A stretch of DNA of 64,000 bases from Streptomyces sp. WM6378 (GCF_001279695.1 NZ_LGDD01000177.1:1-64000); one strand, 5' to 3'; counted from the first letter of the stretch, positions 39,799-48,463 are shown. The notes: generated from the letters alone by a model not told the origin. Numbers and translations are program-made.

Positions 39799-40569
39799 TC
39801 AGGTGCCGTACCTCCGGTGCCGCGCAGCGTAGTCGCGCAGGGCTCGGAGGAAGTCGACCTTGCGGAAGGCCGGCCAGAACACTTCGCAGAAGTAGTACTC
39901 GGAGTGCGCGGACTGCCAGAGCATGAAGCCGGACAGGCGCTGCTCGCCGCTGGTGCGGATGACGAGGTCGGGGTCGGGCTGCCCCCGCGTGTACAGGTGC
40001 TCCGAGATGTGCTCGACGTCGACGATCTCGGCGAGCTCCTCGAAGGACGTGCCCTTCGCCGCGTGCTCCAGGAGGAGCGACCGCACCGCGTCCGCGATCT
40101 CCTGGCGTCCGCCGTAGCCCACGGCGACGTTGACGAGTATCCCGTCGATGTCGTGCGTGGCCTGCTCGGCCTCCTTGAGCACGGACTGCGTGTGCCCGGG
40201 CAGCAGGTCCGCGTTGCCCACGTGGTGCACGCGCCAGCGCCCGTCCGCCGCCAAGTCCCGTACCGCGTCCTCGATGATGCCGAGCAGCGGGATCAACTGG
40301 TCCTCGGGGCGGTCCAGGTTGTCGGTGGAGAGCAGCCAGAGGGTGACGACCTCGACGTCCGTCTCGGCACACCAGCCGAGCAGTTCCTGAATCTTGCTGG
40401 CACCGGCCTGGTGGCCCTGCTCGGGGCTGCGGGCCGAGGCCTTGGCCCAGCGCCGGTTGCCGTCCAGGATGACGCCGATGTGCTTGGGCACCTGGTCGTG
40501 GTCGAGGCGGCCTTCCACCCGGCGCGCATAGAGCCTGTACACCAGGTCGCGCAAACTCACCGATTCCAC
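39799..40569 (-). CDS. uppS: Cis-prenyltransferase (isoprenyl diphosphate synthase, UppS family)
   Basis: 256 residues. Signature motifs: HIGVILDGNRRWAK with the Mg-binding Asp, a GHQAG-type region, LVNVAVGYGGRQEI, and DPDLVIRTSGEQRLSGFMLWQSAHSEYYF. It condenses isopentenyl diphosphate units in cis. It may make undecaprenyl diphosphate, or a shorter prenyl chain as some actinobacterial paralogues do, so the product length is not certain. Start GTG 40569 has GAGAGG directly upstream. Confidence 0.92.
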   Translation of the reverse strand: MESVSLRDLVYRLYARRVEGRLDHDQVPKHIGVILDGNRRWAKASARSPEQGHQAGASKIQELLGWCAETDVEVVTLWLLSTDNLDRPEDQLIPLLGIIEDAVRDLAADGRWRVHHVGNADLLPGHTQSVLKEAEQATHDIDGILVNVAVGYGGRQEIADAVRSLLLEHAAKGTSFEELAEIVDVEHISEHLYTRGQPDPDLVIRTSGEQRLSGFMLWQSAHSEYYFCEVFWPAFRKVDFLRALRDYAARHRRYGT

Positions 40570-40696
40570 CCTCTCGTTGCCTTCCGGGGGCCCGCCGCCG
40601 CCCCGCACACCGGCCGCCCCAGGGAAAGCACAGTACTGCGGACGGGCGACGGCGGCCCAACTCGGTCTGTCACAAGTCCGTGATAAGCAGGGAAAC

Positions 40697-41734
40697 GTGA
40701 CTGAATCGCTCCCCTTCCTCGCAGCCCCGGACCGCTACGACTCCATGGAGTACCGCCGGACCGGCCGCAGCGGCCTCAAGCTCCCCGCCGTCTCGCTCGG
40801 CCTGTGGCACAACTTCGGCGACGACCGCGCGCTGGATTCCCAGCGCGCGATCCTGCGCCGCGCCTTCGACCTGGGTGTCACCCACTTCGACCTGGCCAAC
40901 AACTACGGCCCGCCGGCCGGCTCGGCCGAGCTGAACTTCGGCAAGATTTTCGGCCAGGACTTCGCCCCGTACCGGGACGAGCTCGTCATCTCGACCAAGG
41001 CCGGCTATCTGATGCGCCCCGGGCCGTACGGCGAGTGGGGCTCGCGCAAGTACCTGCTGTCCTCGCTCGATGCCTCGCTCGGCCGCATGTGCCTGGACTA
41101 CGTCGACATCTTCTACTCGCACCGCTTCGATCCGGAGACCCCGCTTGAGGAGACGATGGGCGCGCTGGCGTCCGCCGTCCAGCAGGGCAAGGCGCTGTAC
41201 GTGGGCGTCTCCTCCTACAACAGCGAGCAGACCGCCGAGGCCGCCCGCCTCCTGAAGGAGATGGGCGTCCCGGCCCTGATCCACCAGCCGTCGTACTCGA
41301 TGATCAACCGCTGGACGGAGGACGACGGGCTGCTCGACACCCTGGAGGCGGCCGGCATGGGCTGCATCTCCTTCGTGCCGCTCGCCCAGGGCCTGCTCAC
41401 GAACAAGTACCTGAAGGGCATCCCGGAGGGCTCCCGCGCCACCCAGGGCAAGTCCCTTGACCCGAACCTGCTGAGCGACGACGTCGTACGCCGTCTCAAT
41501 GGGCTGAACGACATCGCCTCCCGGCGCGGCCAGTCGCTGGCGCAGCTGGCGCTGACCTGGGTGCTGCGTGACCCGCGGATGACGTCGGCGCTGATCGGCG
41601 CGTCCAGCGTGCGGCAGCTTGAGGAGAACGTGGCGGCGCTGGCCGGACCGGCGCTCACGGACGCGGAGTTGAAGGAGATCGACGCCTTCGCCGTGGACAC
41701 CGAGGGCACCAACATCTGGGCCCGCCGCGGCTGA
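40697..41734 (+). CDS. Aldo/keto reductase (YghZ/GprA-type)
   Basis: 345 residues with a TIM-barrel NADPH oxidoreductase fold. The catalytic tetrad is visible: Asp and Tyr in THFDLANNYGPPAGSAE, Lys in VISTKAGY, His in IFYSHRFD. The NADPH-binding end is LIGASSVRQLEENVAAL. The GSRKYLLSSLDASLGRM segment is typical of the L-glyceraldehyde-3-phosphate reductase subfamily, thought to detoxify methylglyoxal and related aldehydes. Start GTG 40697 is behind CAGGGAA. Confidence 0.92.
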   Translation: MTESLPFLAAPDRYDSMEYRRTGRSGLKLPAVSLGLWHNFGDDRALDSQRAILRRAFDLGVTHFDLANNYGPPAGSAELNFGKIFGQDFAPYRDELVISTKAGYLMRPGPYGEWGSRKYLLSSLDASLGRMCLDYVDIFYSHRFDPETPLEETMGALASAVQQGKALYVGVSSYNSEQTAEAARLLKEMGVPALIHQPSYSMINRWTEDDGLLDTLEAAGMGCISFVPLAQGLLTNKYLKGIPEGSRATQGKSLDPNLLSDDVVRRLNGLNDIASRRGQSLAQLALTWVLRDPRMTSALIGASSVRQLEENVAALAGPALTDAELKEIDAFAVDTEGTNIWARRG

Positions 41735-41803
41735 GGCGGCTGGGGACGGGGGGCGGTCGGTTCCGCGTGGTGCGGACCTGACCGGGCCCCGGCGAAGAAA
41801 AAA

Positions 41804-41838
41804 CGGGCCGGTCCGTGGGGGGGATACGGACCGGCCCG
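41804..41838 (-). terminator. Intrinsic terminator with T-run on minus strand
   Basis: CGGGCCGGTCCGT pairs perfectly with ACGGACCGGCCCG. Read leftward, the stem is followed by TTTTTT (41798-41803), a textbook Rho-independent terminator and unusual for this GC-rich genome. It would end the DUF2079/methyltransferase transcript and also block the rightward aldo/keto reductase transcript. Confidence 0.88.
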
Positions 41839-42102
41839 AGGGGGGGTTTCCACCATAACCCTTCGTAAGTGATGCTGGGCGCCACGGCGCTCCAGAACTA
41901 CGCTCCGAAACCGGCCCAGTACGGAACCGTGGTCCCCCGCAGGGGTGACCACCACCTCGCACCCAGCCTTGACCGTGCAGGTCAGATGGGTCGCGGCCGA
42001 CTCGCGGCACCGCTCGCCGACGGATTTCGCGGCCCGGAATTCGCTCCCCGTGTGCTTCACCCCACTGGGTCAAGGCAGGCCGCGCCGGGTGACCGTCCGG
42101 TG
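41839..42102. other. Intergenic stretch, no firm gene
   Basis: Between the terminator and the DUF2079 gene I see no well-supported gene. A leftward frame from GTG 42060 (beginning KHTGSEFRAAKS) has coding-like third positions for about 45 codons, but no good ribosome-binding site, and it runs on through the terminator. Confidence 0.4.
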
Positions 42103-43650
42103 TCAGTGCGTATGCGAAGGCCTCTCGGCGCGGCGCAGCAGCGAGACGCCGTCCGCCTCGGCCACCCGTACATATCCGTACTTCGCGAGCGCGAGGGCGT
42201 ACTCCTGCTCCTGGCGGGGCGCCGGGTAGGGCCAGGTGCCGGGCGGGTAGGGCCAGGACTCCGGCGGGACGCGGTCGTAGGCGATCCACTGGGCCGTCGG
42301 GCGCGGGACGGGGCCGTCCGTCTCGTACAGCTTCCAGTGCACCGGGAAGGTCGGGAAGAGGACGACCGTGGTGCGTGAAGTCAGTTGTGGGGCAAGGCGG
42401 TTGGAGGCCGCGACGGTCGCGCCGTCGGGGATGCGGCGCAGCAGGTCGCGTACCGCTGTGACGTGTGCGGTGGTGCGCCACGTGGAGCGGTGGGCGATCT
42501 GGGCGAGGGGGAAGGAGGGGATCAGGACGAGCGTCACCGCCGCCGCCGTCACGAGCGAGGCCCGTACGTGGCGCCGGGTCAGCGGGGCGCCGTCGGCGGC
42601 GTACGGGCGCAGGGCGTCGGTCAGGGCCGCGAACACGACGGGCATCAGGACGGCCGTGTAGTGGAAGGCCGTCCCCCAGTGGAAGACGTTGGTGGACAGC
42701 ATCCGCCAGCCCAGCGTGGGCACCGCGATCAGGGCGAGCGGCGAGCGCAGGGCGATGAGTGCGGCCGGCGCGAAGACGAGGACGAGGGTGGTCGCCTTCA
42801 CCTCGGGGCGCACCGCGTCGAGCGGCGCGAGGGCGAGCGTGGTCAGCAGCGAATGGTGGGCGGGCGCGAGGTTCGCGGCGTGCGCGTAGGTGCCCGACGG
42901 GCTGAAGAACGGCATCAGCACCTTGAATTCGAGCGCGCTGCCCACCAGGCCGGTCGCGGCGACCGCGACGCCGAGCCGGCGCGGGCCCCGCCAGGCGACG
43001 TACGCCCCGATCGCGGCCAGCGTGAGACCGAGGTCCTCCTTGACCAGGAGCAGCGGCACGGCCCAGGCGATCGCGCGCCGCCACCGCCTGCGGGCCAGCG
43101 CTTCGAGGGCGCAGGAGACGAGCGGGACCGCGAAGCACACCTCGTGGAAGTCGAAGCCGACCGCCGATGCGATGCCCCAGCTCAGCCCGTACGCGAAGGC
43201 GACGACGTGGGCGGCCCGGCGGCCGAGCACCCGCGCGGCCTGCCGGGCGAGCGGCACCACGGCGAGCGCGAGCAGCGCGGCCTGCGCGACGAGCAGCGTG
43301 TACGGGGAGGGGAAGAGGCGGTAGAGGGGAGCGAGGGCGGCGAGCACGGGGTGGAAGTGGTCGCCGAGGAGGTTGAAGCCGTCGCCGCGCAGGGCGGAGA
43401 CGGGCGCGTGGAGGTGGGCGTACGCGCGGACGGCCTGCTCGAAGATGCCGAGGTCGTAGCCGGTGGTGCGGACCAGCGCCTGGCGGCGGCCCGAGACGGT
43501 CGCGTACAGGAGGAAGAGCGCGGCGGCCCACCCCCACCACAGGAGGGCGGGCCGGCCGATGCGTACGCGAGGGATGCGGGAGAGGGCGGGTTCGGGTGTG
43601 ATCGGAGGCTGCGCGCGCCGCCCGACCCTTTGGTCAGCAATTGTCCCCAT
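42103..43650 (-). CDS. DUF2079 membrane protein (glycosyltransferase-like)
   Basis: A 515-residue polytopic membrane protein with about 10-11 hydrophobic segments. The DUF2079 signature is present near the N-terminus: TTGYDLGIFEQAVRAYAHLHAPVSALRGDGFNLLGDHFHPVLAALAPLYRLFP, followed by FDFHEVCFAVPLVS and LLLVKEDLGLTLA. The fold is thought to relate to GT-C glycosyltransferases using lipid-linked sugars; the acceptor is unknown. The gene begins 11 bp after the methyltransferase stop, so the two form an operon. Confidence 0.88.
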   Translation of the reverse strand: MGTIADQRVGRRAQPPITPEPALSRIPRVRIGRPALLWWGWAAALFLLYATVSGRRQALVRTTGYDLGIFEQAVRAYAHLHAPVSALRGDGFNLLGDHFHPVLAALAPLYRLFPSPYTLLVAQAALLALAVVPLARQAARVLGRRAAHVVAFAYGLSWGIASAVGFDFHEVCFAVPLVSCALEALARRRWRRAIAWAVPLLLVKEDLGLTLAAIGAYVAWRGPRRLGVAVAATGLVGSALEFKVLMPFFSPSGTYAHAANLAPAHHSLLTTLALAPLDAVRPEVKATTLVLVFAPAALIALRSPLALIAVPTLGWRMLSTNVFHWGTAFHYTAVLMPVVFAALTDALRPYAADGAPLTRRHVRASLVTAAAVTLVLIPSFPLAQIAHRSTWRTTAHVTAVRDLLRRIPDGATVAASNRLAPQLTSRTTVVLFPTFPVHWKLYETDGPVPRPTAQWIAYDRVPPESWPYPPGTWPYPAPRQEQEYALALAKYGYVRVAEADGVSLLRRAERPSHTH

Positions 43651-43661
43651 ACGCCCAGATG

Positions 43662-44465
43662 CTAAGCAGCCCGGCCGGGCCTCAGCGGCTTCCGCGCCTC
43701 GATCAGGAAGCGTGTCGTGTGCGCGACGAAGGGGCCCTCGGCGCGGATCTGCTCGTGGAGCGCCCTCAGCTGGTCGCGGTACTCCTCGACGGTGAAGCCG
43801 GGCACCATCCAGATCACCTTGCGCAGGAAGTAGACGACGGCGCCGATGTCGTTGAACTCGGTACGCAGCTTCTCCAGGCGCAGATCGACGACCTCAAGGC
43901 CCGCGCTCTCCGCCTCCTTGCGCGCCTTGCCGGGATCGCGGCCACCGCGCACCTCCGGCGGCTGCGGTCCCAGGAAGTACTCGACGAGCTCGAACACGCT
44001 GGCCGGGCCCACCTGTTGGGAGAAGTACGTGCCGCCGGGCGACAGGACGCGGGAGATCTCGGACCACCAGGTGGTGACGGGGTGCCGGCTGACCACCAGG
44101 TCGAAGGCGCCGTCGGCGAACGGCAGCGGGGGCTTGTCCTCGTCGGCGACGACCGCCACTCCGCGCGGGTGGAGCAGTCCGGTGGCGCGGGCGACGTTCG
44201 GGGGCCAGCCCTCGGTGGCGACGGCGAGCGGCGGCAGCTGCGGCACGGCGGCGAGGACCTCACCGCCGCCGGTCTGGATGTCGAGGGCGGCAGTCGCCTT
44301 GGCCATCCGCCCGGCCATCGCGCGGGCATACCCCCACGACGGCCGCTCCTCGGTGGCGCGGCCGTCCAGCCAGGAGAAGTCCCAGCCGTCGACGGAGACG
44401 GACGCGGCCTCGTCGATCAGTTCCTCGAAGGGGCGGTTGTTGTGGTTCCTGATGTTTCGGCCCAT
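43662..44465 (-). CDS. Class I SAM-dependent methyltransferase
   Basis: 267 residues with a Rossmann core. Motif I is in AALDIQTGGGEVLAAVP, motif II around VAVVADEDKPPLPFADGAFDLVVSRHP, and a post-motif ISRVLSPGGTYFSQQVGP. The N-terminus (RPFEELIDEAASVSVDGWDFSWLDGRATEERPSW) is typical of a conserved actinobacterial methyltransferase group of unknown substrate. It lies upstream of the DUF2079 gene in an operon and is divergent from the DUF192 gene. Confidence 0.85.
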   Translation of the reverse strand: MGRNIRNHNNRPFEELIDEAASVSVDGWDFSWLDGRATEERPSWGYARAMAGRMAKATAALDIQTGGGEVLAAVPQLPPLAVATEGWPPNVARATGLLHPRGVAVVADEDKPPLPFADGAFDLVVSRHPVTTWWSEISRVLSPGGTYFSQQVGPASVFELVEYFLGPQPPEVRGGRDPGKARKEAESAGLEVVDLRLEKLRTEFNDIGAVVYFLRKVIWMVPGFTVEEYRDQLRALHEQIRAEGPFVAHTTRFLIEARKPLRPGRAA

Positions 44466-44511
44466 GTTGCGGACCCTACGCGGCGGCCCCGTGAGCCACT
44501 ACCGTTTATCC

Positions 44512-44886
44512 ATGGGCCGATGGAGGGACGGAACGGGCGAGTTGAGGGTGCTCGACGGCGCCGGGACGGCGGTTCCGCTGGAGATCGCGGCGTCCTACCG
44601 GGCCCGGACGCGGGGCCTGCTCGGCCGGGACGGCATCGAGGGGGCGCTCCTGCTGACCCCGGCGAGCAGCGTGCACACCTTCCGGATGCGCTTCGCGATC
44701 GACGTGGCCCATCTGGACCACCATCTGCGCGTGATCGCGGTGCGCACGATGGAGCCGGGCCGCCTCGGCGCGATCCGGCCGCGCGCGCGGCACGTCCTTG
44801 AGGCGGCGGCGGGCGCGATGGCGGAGTGGGGCCTGCGGCCGGGCTGCCGGCTGGTCATCGCGACCGGGCAGGATCTCAGGACTTGA
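44512..44886 (+). CDS. DUF192 protein
   Basis: A 124-residue beta-barrel protein. The DUF192 core is clear: IAASYRARTRGLLGRDGIEGALLLTPASSVHTFRMRFAIDVAHLD, ending GAMAEWGLRPGCRLVI. There is no signal peptide and no evident ribosome-binding site. A TAnnnT box (TACCGT, 44500-44505) lies six bases before ATG, so translation may be leaderless. The family function is unknown. It overlaps the convergent lipoprotein gene by 11 bases. Confidence 0.82.
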   Translation: MGRWRDGTGELRVLDGAGTAVPLEIAASYRARTRGLLGRDGIEGALLLTPASSVHTFRMRFAIDVAHLDHHLRVIAVRTMEPGRLGAIRPRARHVLEAAAGAMAEWGLRPGCRLVIATGQDLRT

Positions 44887-45658
44887 GCTTGGCCGCCTGC
44901 GCAACGGCGAGCTGGGCGGGGATCTGTGGCGTGTCGCCGCCGGTGACATCGACGGCGTAGTACGTGACAACAGTGGTCCCACTCCGCACCACCTGAAAAA
45001 CCATGGGCACGGGGTCGCCCTGGGCGACCCCCATCAGCTCGTACGCGACGGCCTCGTCCCCCACCTTGGGCGCGGGCAGCTCCTTGACCTCGGTGAAGAC
45101 GGAGGGCTCCAGGTCGCCGCCCTTGGTCTGGAAGCCGTCGGAGCAGGCGTCGATGGCGGTACGGAGCCGGGCGAGCACGTCGGAGGCCCCGGCCGGATGA
45201 GCGCCCAGCACTTCAGTGACAACGGTCTGGTCGGCCTGCCCGTCCTCGGTCGTGTCGACGAGGCGCCGGTAGACCGTCGCGGAGGGGACGGGCTCGGGGG
45301 TGCCGTTGATGACGGACACGAAGGGCATGCACTCGGCCTTGGCCGTACGGGAGCTGCCGGTCGGGGTGCCGCCCTCCAGGGGCTCGGCCGCGAAGTCCTT
45401 GACGTCGCCGGTGGCGAGCGCGGCCGCGTTGAGCTGGTCACTGGTGAGCGCGCCGTCGGCCTTGACCTGCGGGGTGGGCCCGCTCACGCGGGGTGCGGGC
45501 GGGTTCGCCCCGCTCGCGCCGGGAGCGGCCGCGGTGTCCCGGACGGAACCTTCCGCCCCCTGGCCCGCACTGGTGGGCCCGCACGCAGCCGCGCCCGCGA
45601 GGGCGATGAGACACACCCCAGCCGTCGCCGCACGGCTCCGTACCAGCCTTGGCTTCAT
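44876..45658 (-). CDS. Putative secreted lipoprotein
   Basis: 260 residues. The N-terminus is a lipoprotein signal: a basic start (KPRLVRSRAA), a hydrophobic core and the lipobox LAGAAAC near residue 25. A low-complexity linker follows, then a folded domain with two conserved cysteines (AECMPFVSVINGTPEPV and IDACSDGFQ) and an ending VVTYYAVDVTGGDTPQIPAQLAVAQAAKL. It resembles streptomycete lipoproteins of unknown function. ATG 45658 gives the best signal peptide. Confidence 0.75.
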   Translation of the reverse strand: MKPRLVRSRAATAGVCLIALAGAAACGPTSAGQGAEGSVRDTAAAPGASGANPPAPRVSGPTPQVKADGALTSDQLNAAALATGDVKDFAAEPLEGGTPTGSSRTAKAECMPFVSVINGTPEPVPSATVYRRLVDTTEDGQADQTVVTEVLGAHPAGASDVLARLRTAIDACSDGFQTKGGDLEPSVFTEVKELPAPKVGDEAVAYELMGVAQGDPVPMVFQVVRSGTTVVTYYAVDVTGGDTPQIPAQLAVAQAAKLKS

Positions 45659-45807
45659 ACCCAGCACGGTAACAACGACTCCTGTGGATTGCCTGGGTCC
45701 CGGACGCCGGGATTCCCCCGGTCGCCCGGCAGGCGCCGGGGCGCCATCCCGCCGACGCCTCTCGGCTACCCGAGTGCGAACATGCCCCAACTCGCCCTGC
45801 TGGTGGG

Positions 45808-46281
45808 CTAGTTGGTGGCGTATGGCAGCACGGCCCAGGTGCGGGTGCCGCCACCCGGCTCGCGGGATTCGCCGAACCCCCATTCACCCCCACAGTCCCG
45901 CACGACGGCGGCGAGCAGCCGCAGCCCACCCCGCCGCCGGGCGTCACAGGCTTCCGCGAGGCGGGGATGAGCGTGCCGGGCGTGAGCGTCGTAGACGATC
46001 AGGCGAAGGGCGGCGTCCCGATGCCGGAGGGAGAGGTAAAGATCCTGGGAAGGGTTCAAGTACGCCGCCACGGCGACCAGTTCGGAGCTGGCGAGCACCG
46101 CGTCGGGCGCGTCCAGCGCGTGAGCGCGCAGAGCCGATCGGACCGCGCCGCGCGCGATGGCCGCGCAGTGCGGCTCGCCGGGAAGGGTGAGGCTGAGCGC
46201 GAGGCCCTCCGGGGGCGGGGGGAATGTCATGGGCGCGGGGTGCGCGGCCGGGCATGCAGTCATGGTGCGGGTGGTGAGCAT
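45808..46281 (-). CDS. Degenerate RsbW/AbaA-like ATP-binding protein
   Basis: 157 residues with the layout of the small HATPase_c (anti-sigma-like) regulators of streptomycetes: LPGEPHCAAIARGAVRSAL at the start, the SSELV helix, a VYDAHARHAHPRL segment and RRRGGLRLLAAVV in place of the glycine-rich lid. The N-box Asn is not where expected (ELVAVAAYLN instead of ELVTNA), so nucleotide binding may be weak or lost. Start ATG 46281 has GGGAG upstream. It is divergent from an XRE/DUF5753 regulator, as in WhiJ/AbaA-type clusters. Confidence 0.7.
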   Translation of the reverse strand: MLTTRTMTACPAAHPAPMTFPPPPEGLALSLTLPGEPHCAAIARGAVRSALRAHALDAPDAVLASSELVAVAAYLNPSQDLYLSLRHRDAALRLIVYDAHARHAHPRLAEACDARRRGGLRLLAAVVRDCGGEWGFGESREPGGGTRTWAVLPYATN

Positions 46282-46536
46282 CTCTGGCTCCCGTGTACTG
46301 GTGGGGGGGGGCAGCGAGCAGTGGCTTGTCTCCCTGGCACGGACCCACCCCTCCCAGGGGAGGAGCACGCGGGCAGGCTCGCGCGATGCGCTTCCAACTC
46401 GCTTGCGTAGTTGGTGCGTTACTCAATGTAGAGCATCAAGGAGTACGTGTACTACCTCTCTGCGGAAAGCTATTGATGGACCACCTGGAGTGCGGGCGGC
46501 AGACTGGGCGGGACCAGCAGGCCGAGTGGAGGATGC
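46282..46536. promoter_or_regulatory. Divergent control region of the regulatory cluster
   Basis: This gene-free 255-bp gap holds the promoters of both arms. A near-perfect palindrome AGTAC-GT-GTACT lies at 46442-46453 in a slightly AT-richer patch (46405-46475). It is a candidate operator for the XRE/DUF5753 protein; this is inference from position and symmetry only. Confidence 0.45.
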
Positions 46537-47388
46537 ATGCCACCCAGAAGCGCGCCGACCGAGCGCCAACGACGCCTCGGTGCGGAATTGCGGAAGATGC
46601 GCATAGCTGCGGGCATGGGCACGGAGGTCGCGGCCAAGCTGCTCGGCGTACCGCGCACCAACGTGCCGAACATGGAGTCCGGCCGGTCCGGCATCAGCGC
46701 CGCCCGCGTGCGTGCGCTGGCCAGCAACTACGGCTGCACCGACGAGGCGTACGTCGATGCCCTCGCTGCCATCCCGAGCGAGCGGGACAAGGGTTGGTGG
46801 GAGGCCTACCGCGACCGGCTGTCGCCGGCTTCCCTGGACATCGCCGAGATGGAGTGGCGCTCCCCCCGCCTGCGCATCGCGGTCACCATCCACCTCCCGG
46901 GCCTCTTCCAGACGGAGGCCCACGCACGCGCCGTCTTCGCCCAGGTCGTCCCCCCGCTCCCCCGAACCGACCTGGAGACCCGGCTGGCCCACCGCATGGA
47001 CCGCAAGCAGGTCCTGGACAGGTCGGACCCCCCGAAAGTCGAGGCGATCATCCATGAGGCCGCCCTGCGCATGGAGTTCGGCGGCACCGGAACCACCCGG
47101 GCCCAGCTCCGTCACATCGTCGAGCTGGCCGAGCGCCCACACCTCTCCGTACGGGTCATCCCGTTCAAGGCCGGAGGCGTTCCCGGCTCCGGCCAGTCCG
47201 TCATCTACGCGGCGGCAGCCGTGCCACAGCTCGACACCATCGAGCTGGACACCACGCATGGCGCGGAGTTCCACGATGACGAGGCCCAGCTCACCAAGTA
47301 CCGCGCTCAGCTGGACGAGTTGGAGTCCCGCGCCCTGTCCCGCGAGGACTCACGCACCTTCATGAACGACTTGGCCCGCCGACTCTAG
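46537..47388 (+). CDS. XRE-family regulator with DUF5753 (WhiJ/Scr1-like)
   Basis: 283 residues. The N-terminal helix-turn-helix (about 11-70: RRLGAELRKMRIAAGMGTEVAAKLLGVPRTNVPNMESGRSGISAARV) is followed by the DUF5753 effector domain: WWEAYRDRLSPASLDIAEMEWRSPRLRIAVTIHLPGLFQTEAHARAVF, RMDRKQVL, IIHEAALRM, VRVIPFKAGG. Such proteins control development or antibiotic production and usually work with a DUF397 partner, which follows here after 9 bp. Start ATG 46537 has GGAGG four bases upstream. Confidence 0.9.
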   Translation: MPPRSAPTERQRRLGAELRKMRIAAGMGTEVAAKLLGVPRTNVPNMESGRSGISAARVRALASNYGCTDEAYVDALAAIPSERDKGWWEAYRDRLSPASLDIAEMEWRSPRLRIAVTIHLPGLFQTEAHARAVFAQVVPPLPRTDLETRLAHRMDRKQVLDRSDPPKVEAIIHEAALRMEFGGTGTTRAQLRHIVELAERPHLSVRVIPFKAGGVPGSGQSVIYAAAAVPQLDTIELDTTHGAEFHDDEAQLTKYRAQLDELESRALSREDSRTFMNDLARRL

Positions 47389-47397
47389 GAGCAGGAC

Positions 47398-47589
47398 ATG
47401 CCCGAGATTGACTGGGAAGAGCCGTACTGCGGCGAAGGAGCGAACTGCTTCCGCCTCGGCGTCGACGGTGACGGCAACGCGTACATCGCGGTCGCCGGCC
47501 AGGAGGACCACTACCTCACCGACAGCCGAGACGCCCTGCGGAACCTCATCCGCGACATCAAGGCGGGCAGGGCGGACCACCTGCTGTGA
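47398..47589 (+). CDS. DUF397-like small partner protein
   Basis: 63 residues. The pattern WEEPYCGEGANCFRLG, then YIAVAGQEDHYLTDSRDALRNLIRDIKAG, resembles the DUF397 family, which has a conserved N-terminal W, a C-x-x-C-type pair and 'RDS' then 'L' features. The C-terminal AGRADHLL is an addition. It overlaps the next gene (GTGA) and follows the XRE gene closely. By analogy with Scr1/Scr2 and WhiJ systems it probably binds or antagonises the XRE regulator. Confidence 0.7.
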   Translation: MPEIDWEEPYCGEGANCFRLGVDGDGNAYIAVAGQEDHYLTDSRDALRNLIRDIKAGRADHLL

Positions 47590-47855
47590 GCGAGGGGGGC
47601 GCCACAGGCGAGAAGGCACCCTTCGGAGAACTGCTGCGGACCGCAGAGGAACTGAACACGCAGGCCGACGAGATCACCTGCTTCTGGGACCTCTCACCCC
47701 GCGGATACCGCTCACGGACAACCGCTCCGTTCGGCCGTCCGCTGCACATCCCGGCACCCTTTGACTTCGCTCTGGACACGGCCGCGTTTCCCACCTCCCC
47801 GGACAAGGCCGGGCGAAGGAGGAAGCCCCCTCGTCCTAACCACTGCTCCGGGTAA
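47586..47855 (+). CDS. Small unknown protein, third gene of the WhiJ-type operon
   Basis: An 89-residue frame starts at GTG 47586, overlapping the stop of the DUF397-like gene (GTGA), so translation is probably coupled. The N-terminal half is helical and acidic (GELLRTAEELNTQADEITCFWDLSP), the middle is Pro/Phe-rich and the tail is basic (DKAGRRRKPPRP). No known domain is recognised. It ends inside the convergent OmpA-like gene (20-base overlap). It may be a further regulator partner. Confidence 0.5.
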   Translation: MSEGGATGEKAPFGELLRTAEELNTQADEITCFWDLSPRGYRSRTTAPFGRPLHIPAPFDFALDTAAFPTSPDKAGRRRKPPRPNHCSG

Positions 47856-48456
47856 AGCTGACCTCCACCCGCCGGTTCTTCTTGCGGCCGTCCTCCGTCG
47901 AGTTGTCGGAGATCGGGTAGTCCTCGGCGTAACCCCGGATCTCGAACGTCACGTCGGAGCCCAGCGACAGCGAGAGCGCCTTCTGGACGGCGTCCGCGCG
48001 CTCCTTCGACAGGACCACGCCGTGCTCGTGCGTGCCGAGGTTGTCCGTGAAGCCGAAGACCCGGACGTTCGTCGCCTTCTGCTTCTTGATCTCGGCGGCG
48101 ATGCCCTGGATACGGTCGTTCGCGTCGGGCGACAGGGCCGCGCTGTCCATCGCGAACAGCACCTCCGCCTGCAGCGCGAACGTCACGCTGGTGTTGGTGT
48201 CCGAACGCCGCTCCTCGCCGCCCTGGTCCTCGACGATCGACTTGATGTCGAGCACCTTGGGCGCCGCGAGCGTGCCGCCCTCGGGGAGCTTCAGGTTCGG
48301 CGAGGTCCCGTCGACCTTCATGGACGGGTCACTCGTCGCCTCCGTGCCGGGCAGTGGGGGGCTGCTCGGACTCTCGTCGGCGTACGCGGTGGTCCCACCG
48401 GCGGTCAGGACTAGCGCGGCGGCGATCGCTACGGCTGCGTGCCGGGTTCTGGTCAT
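47836..48456 (-). CDS. OmpA-family peptidoglycan-binding secreted protein
   Basis: 206 residues. The signal peptide (about 1-26, ending TTAYA) is followed by a Ser/Pro-rich linker and an OmpA C-like domain: EVLFAMDSAALSPDANDRIQGIAAEIKKQ, VRVFGFTDNLGTHEHGVVLSKERADAVQKAL, IRGYAEDYPISDNSTEDGRKKNRRVEVSF. The NRRVEV and Asp/Arg residues bind diaminopimelate in peptidoglycan. As the last gene of the Tad locus it may anchor the pilus machine to the wall. It lies 7 bp after the lipoprotein gene. Confidence 0.9.
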   Translation of the reverse strand: MTRTRHAAVAIAAALVLTAGGTTAYADESPSSPPLPGTEATSDPSMKVDGTSPNLKLPEGGTLAAPKVLDIKSIVEDQGGEERRSDTNTSVTFALQAEVLFAMDSAALSPDANDRIQGIAAEIKKQKATNVRVFGFTDNLGTHEHGVVLSKERADAVQKALSLSLGSDVTFEIRGYAEDYPISDNSTEDGRKKNRRVEVSFTRSSG

Positions 48457-48463
48457 GGTGTGA

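Noticed and set aside
41839..42060. Small leftward gene starting at GTG 42060
   Set aside because: The first 45 codons look coding-like, but there is no ribosome-binding site, the frame runs through the terminator into the aldo/keto reductase gene, and no homologue is recognised.
45808..46281. Functional anti-sigma kinase
   Set aside because: The fold pattern is present but the N-box Asn is not at the expected position, so it is reported as degenerate.
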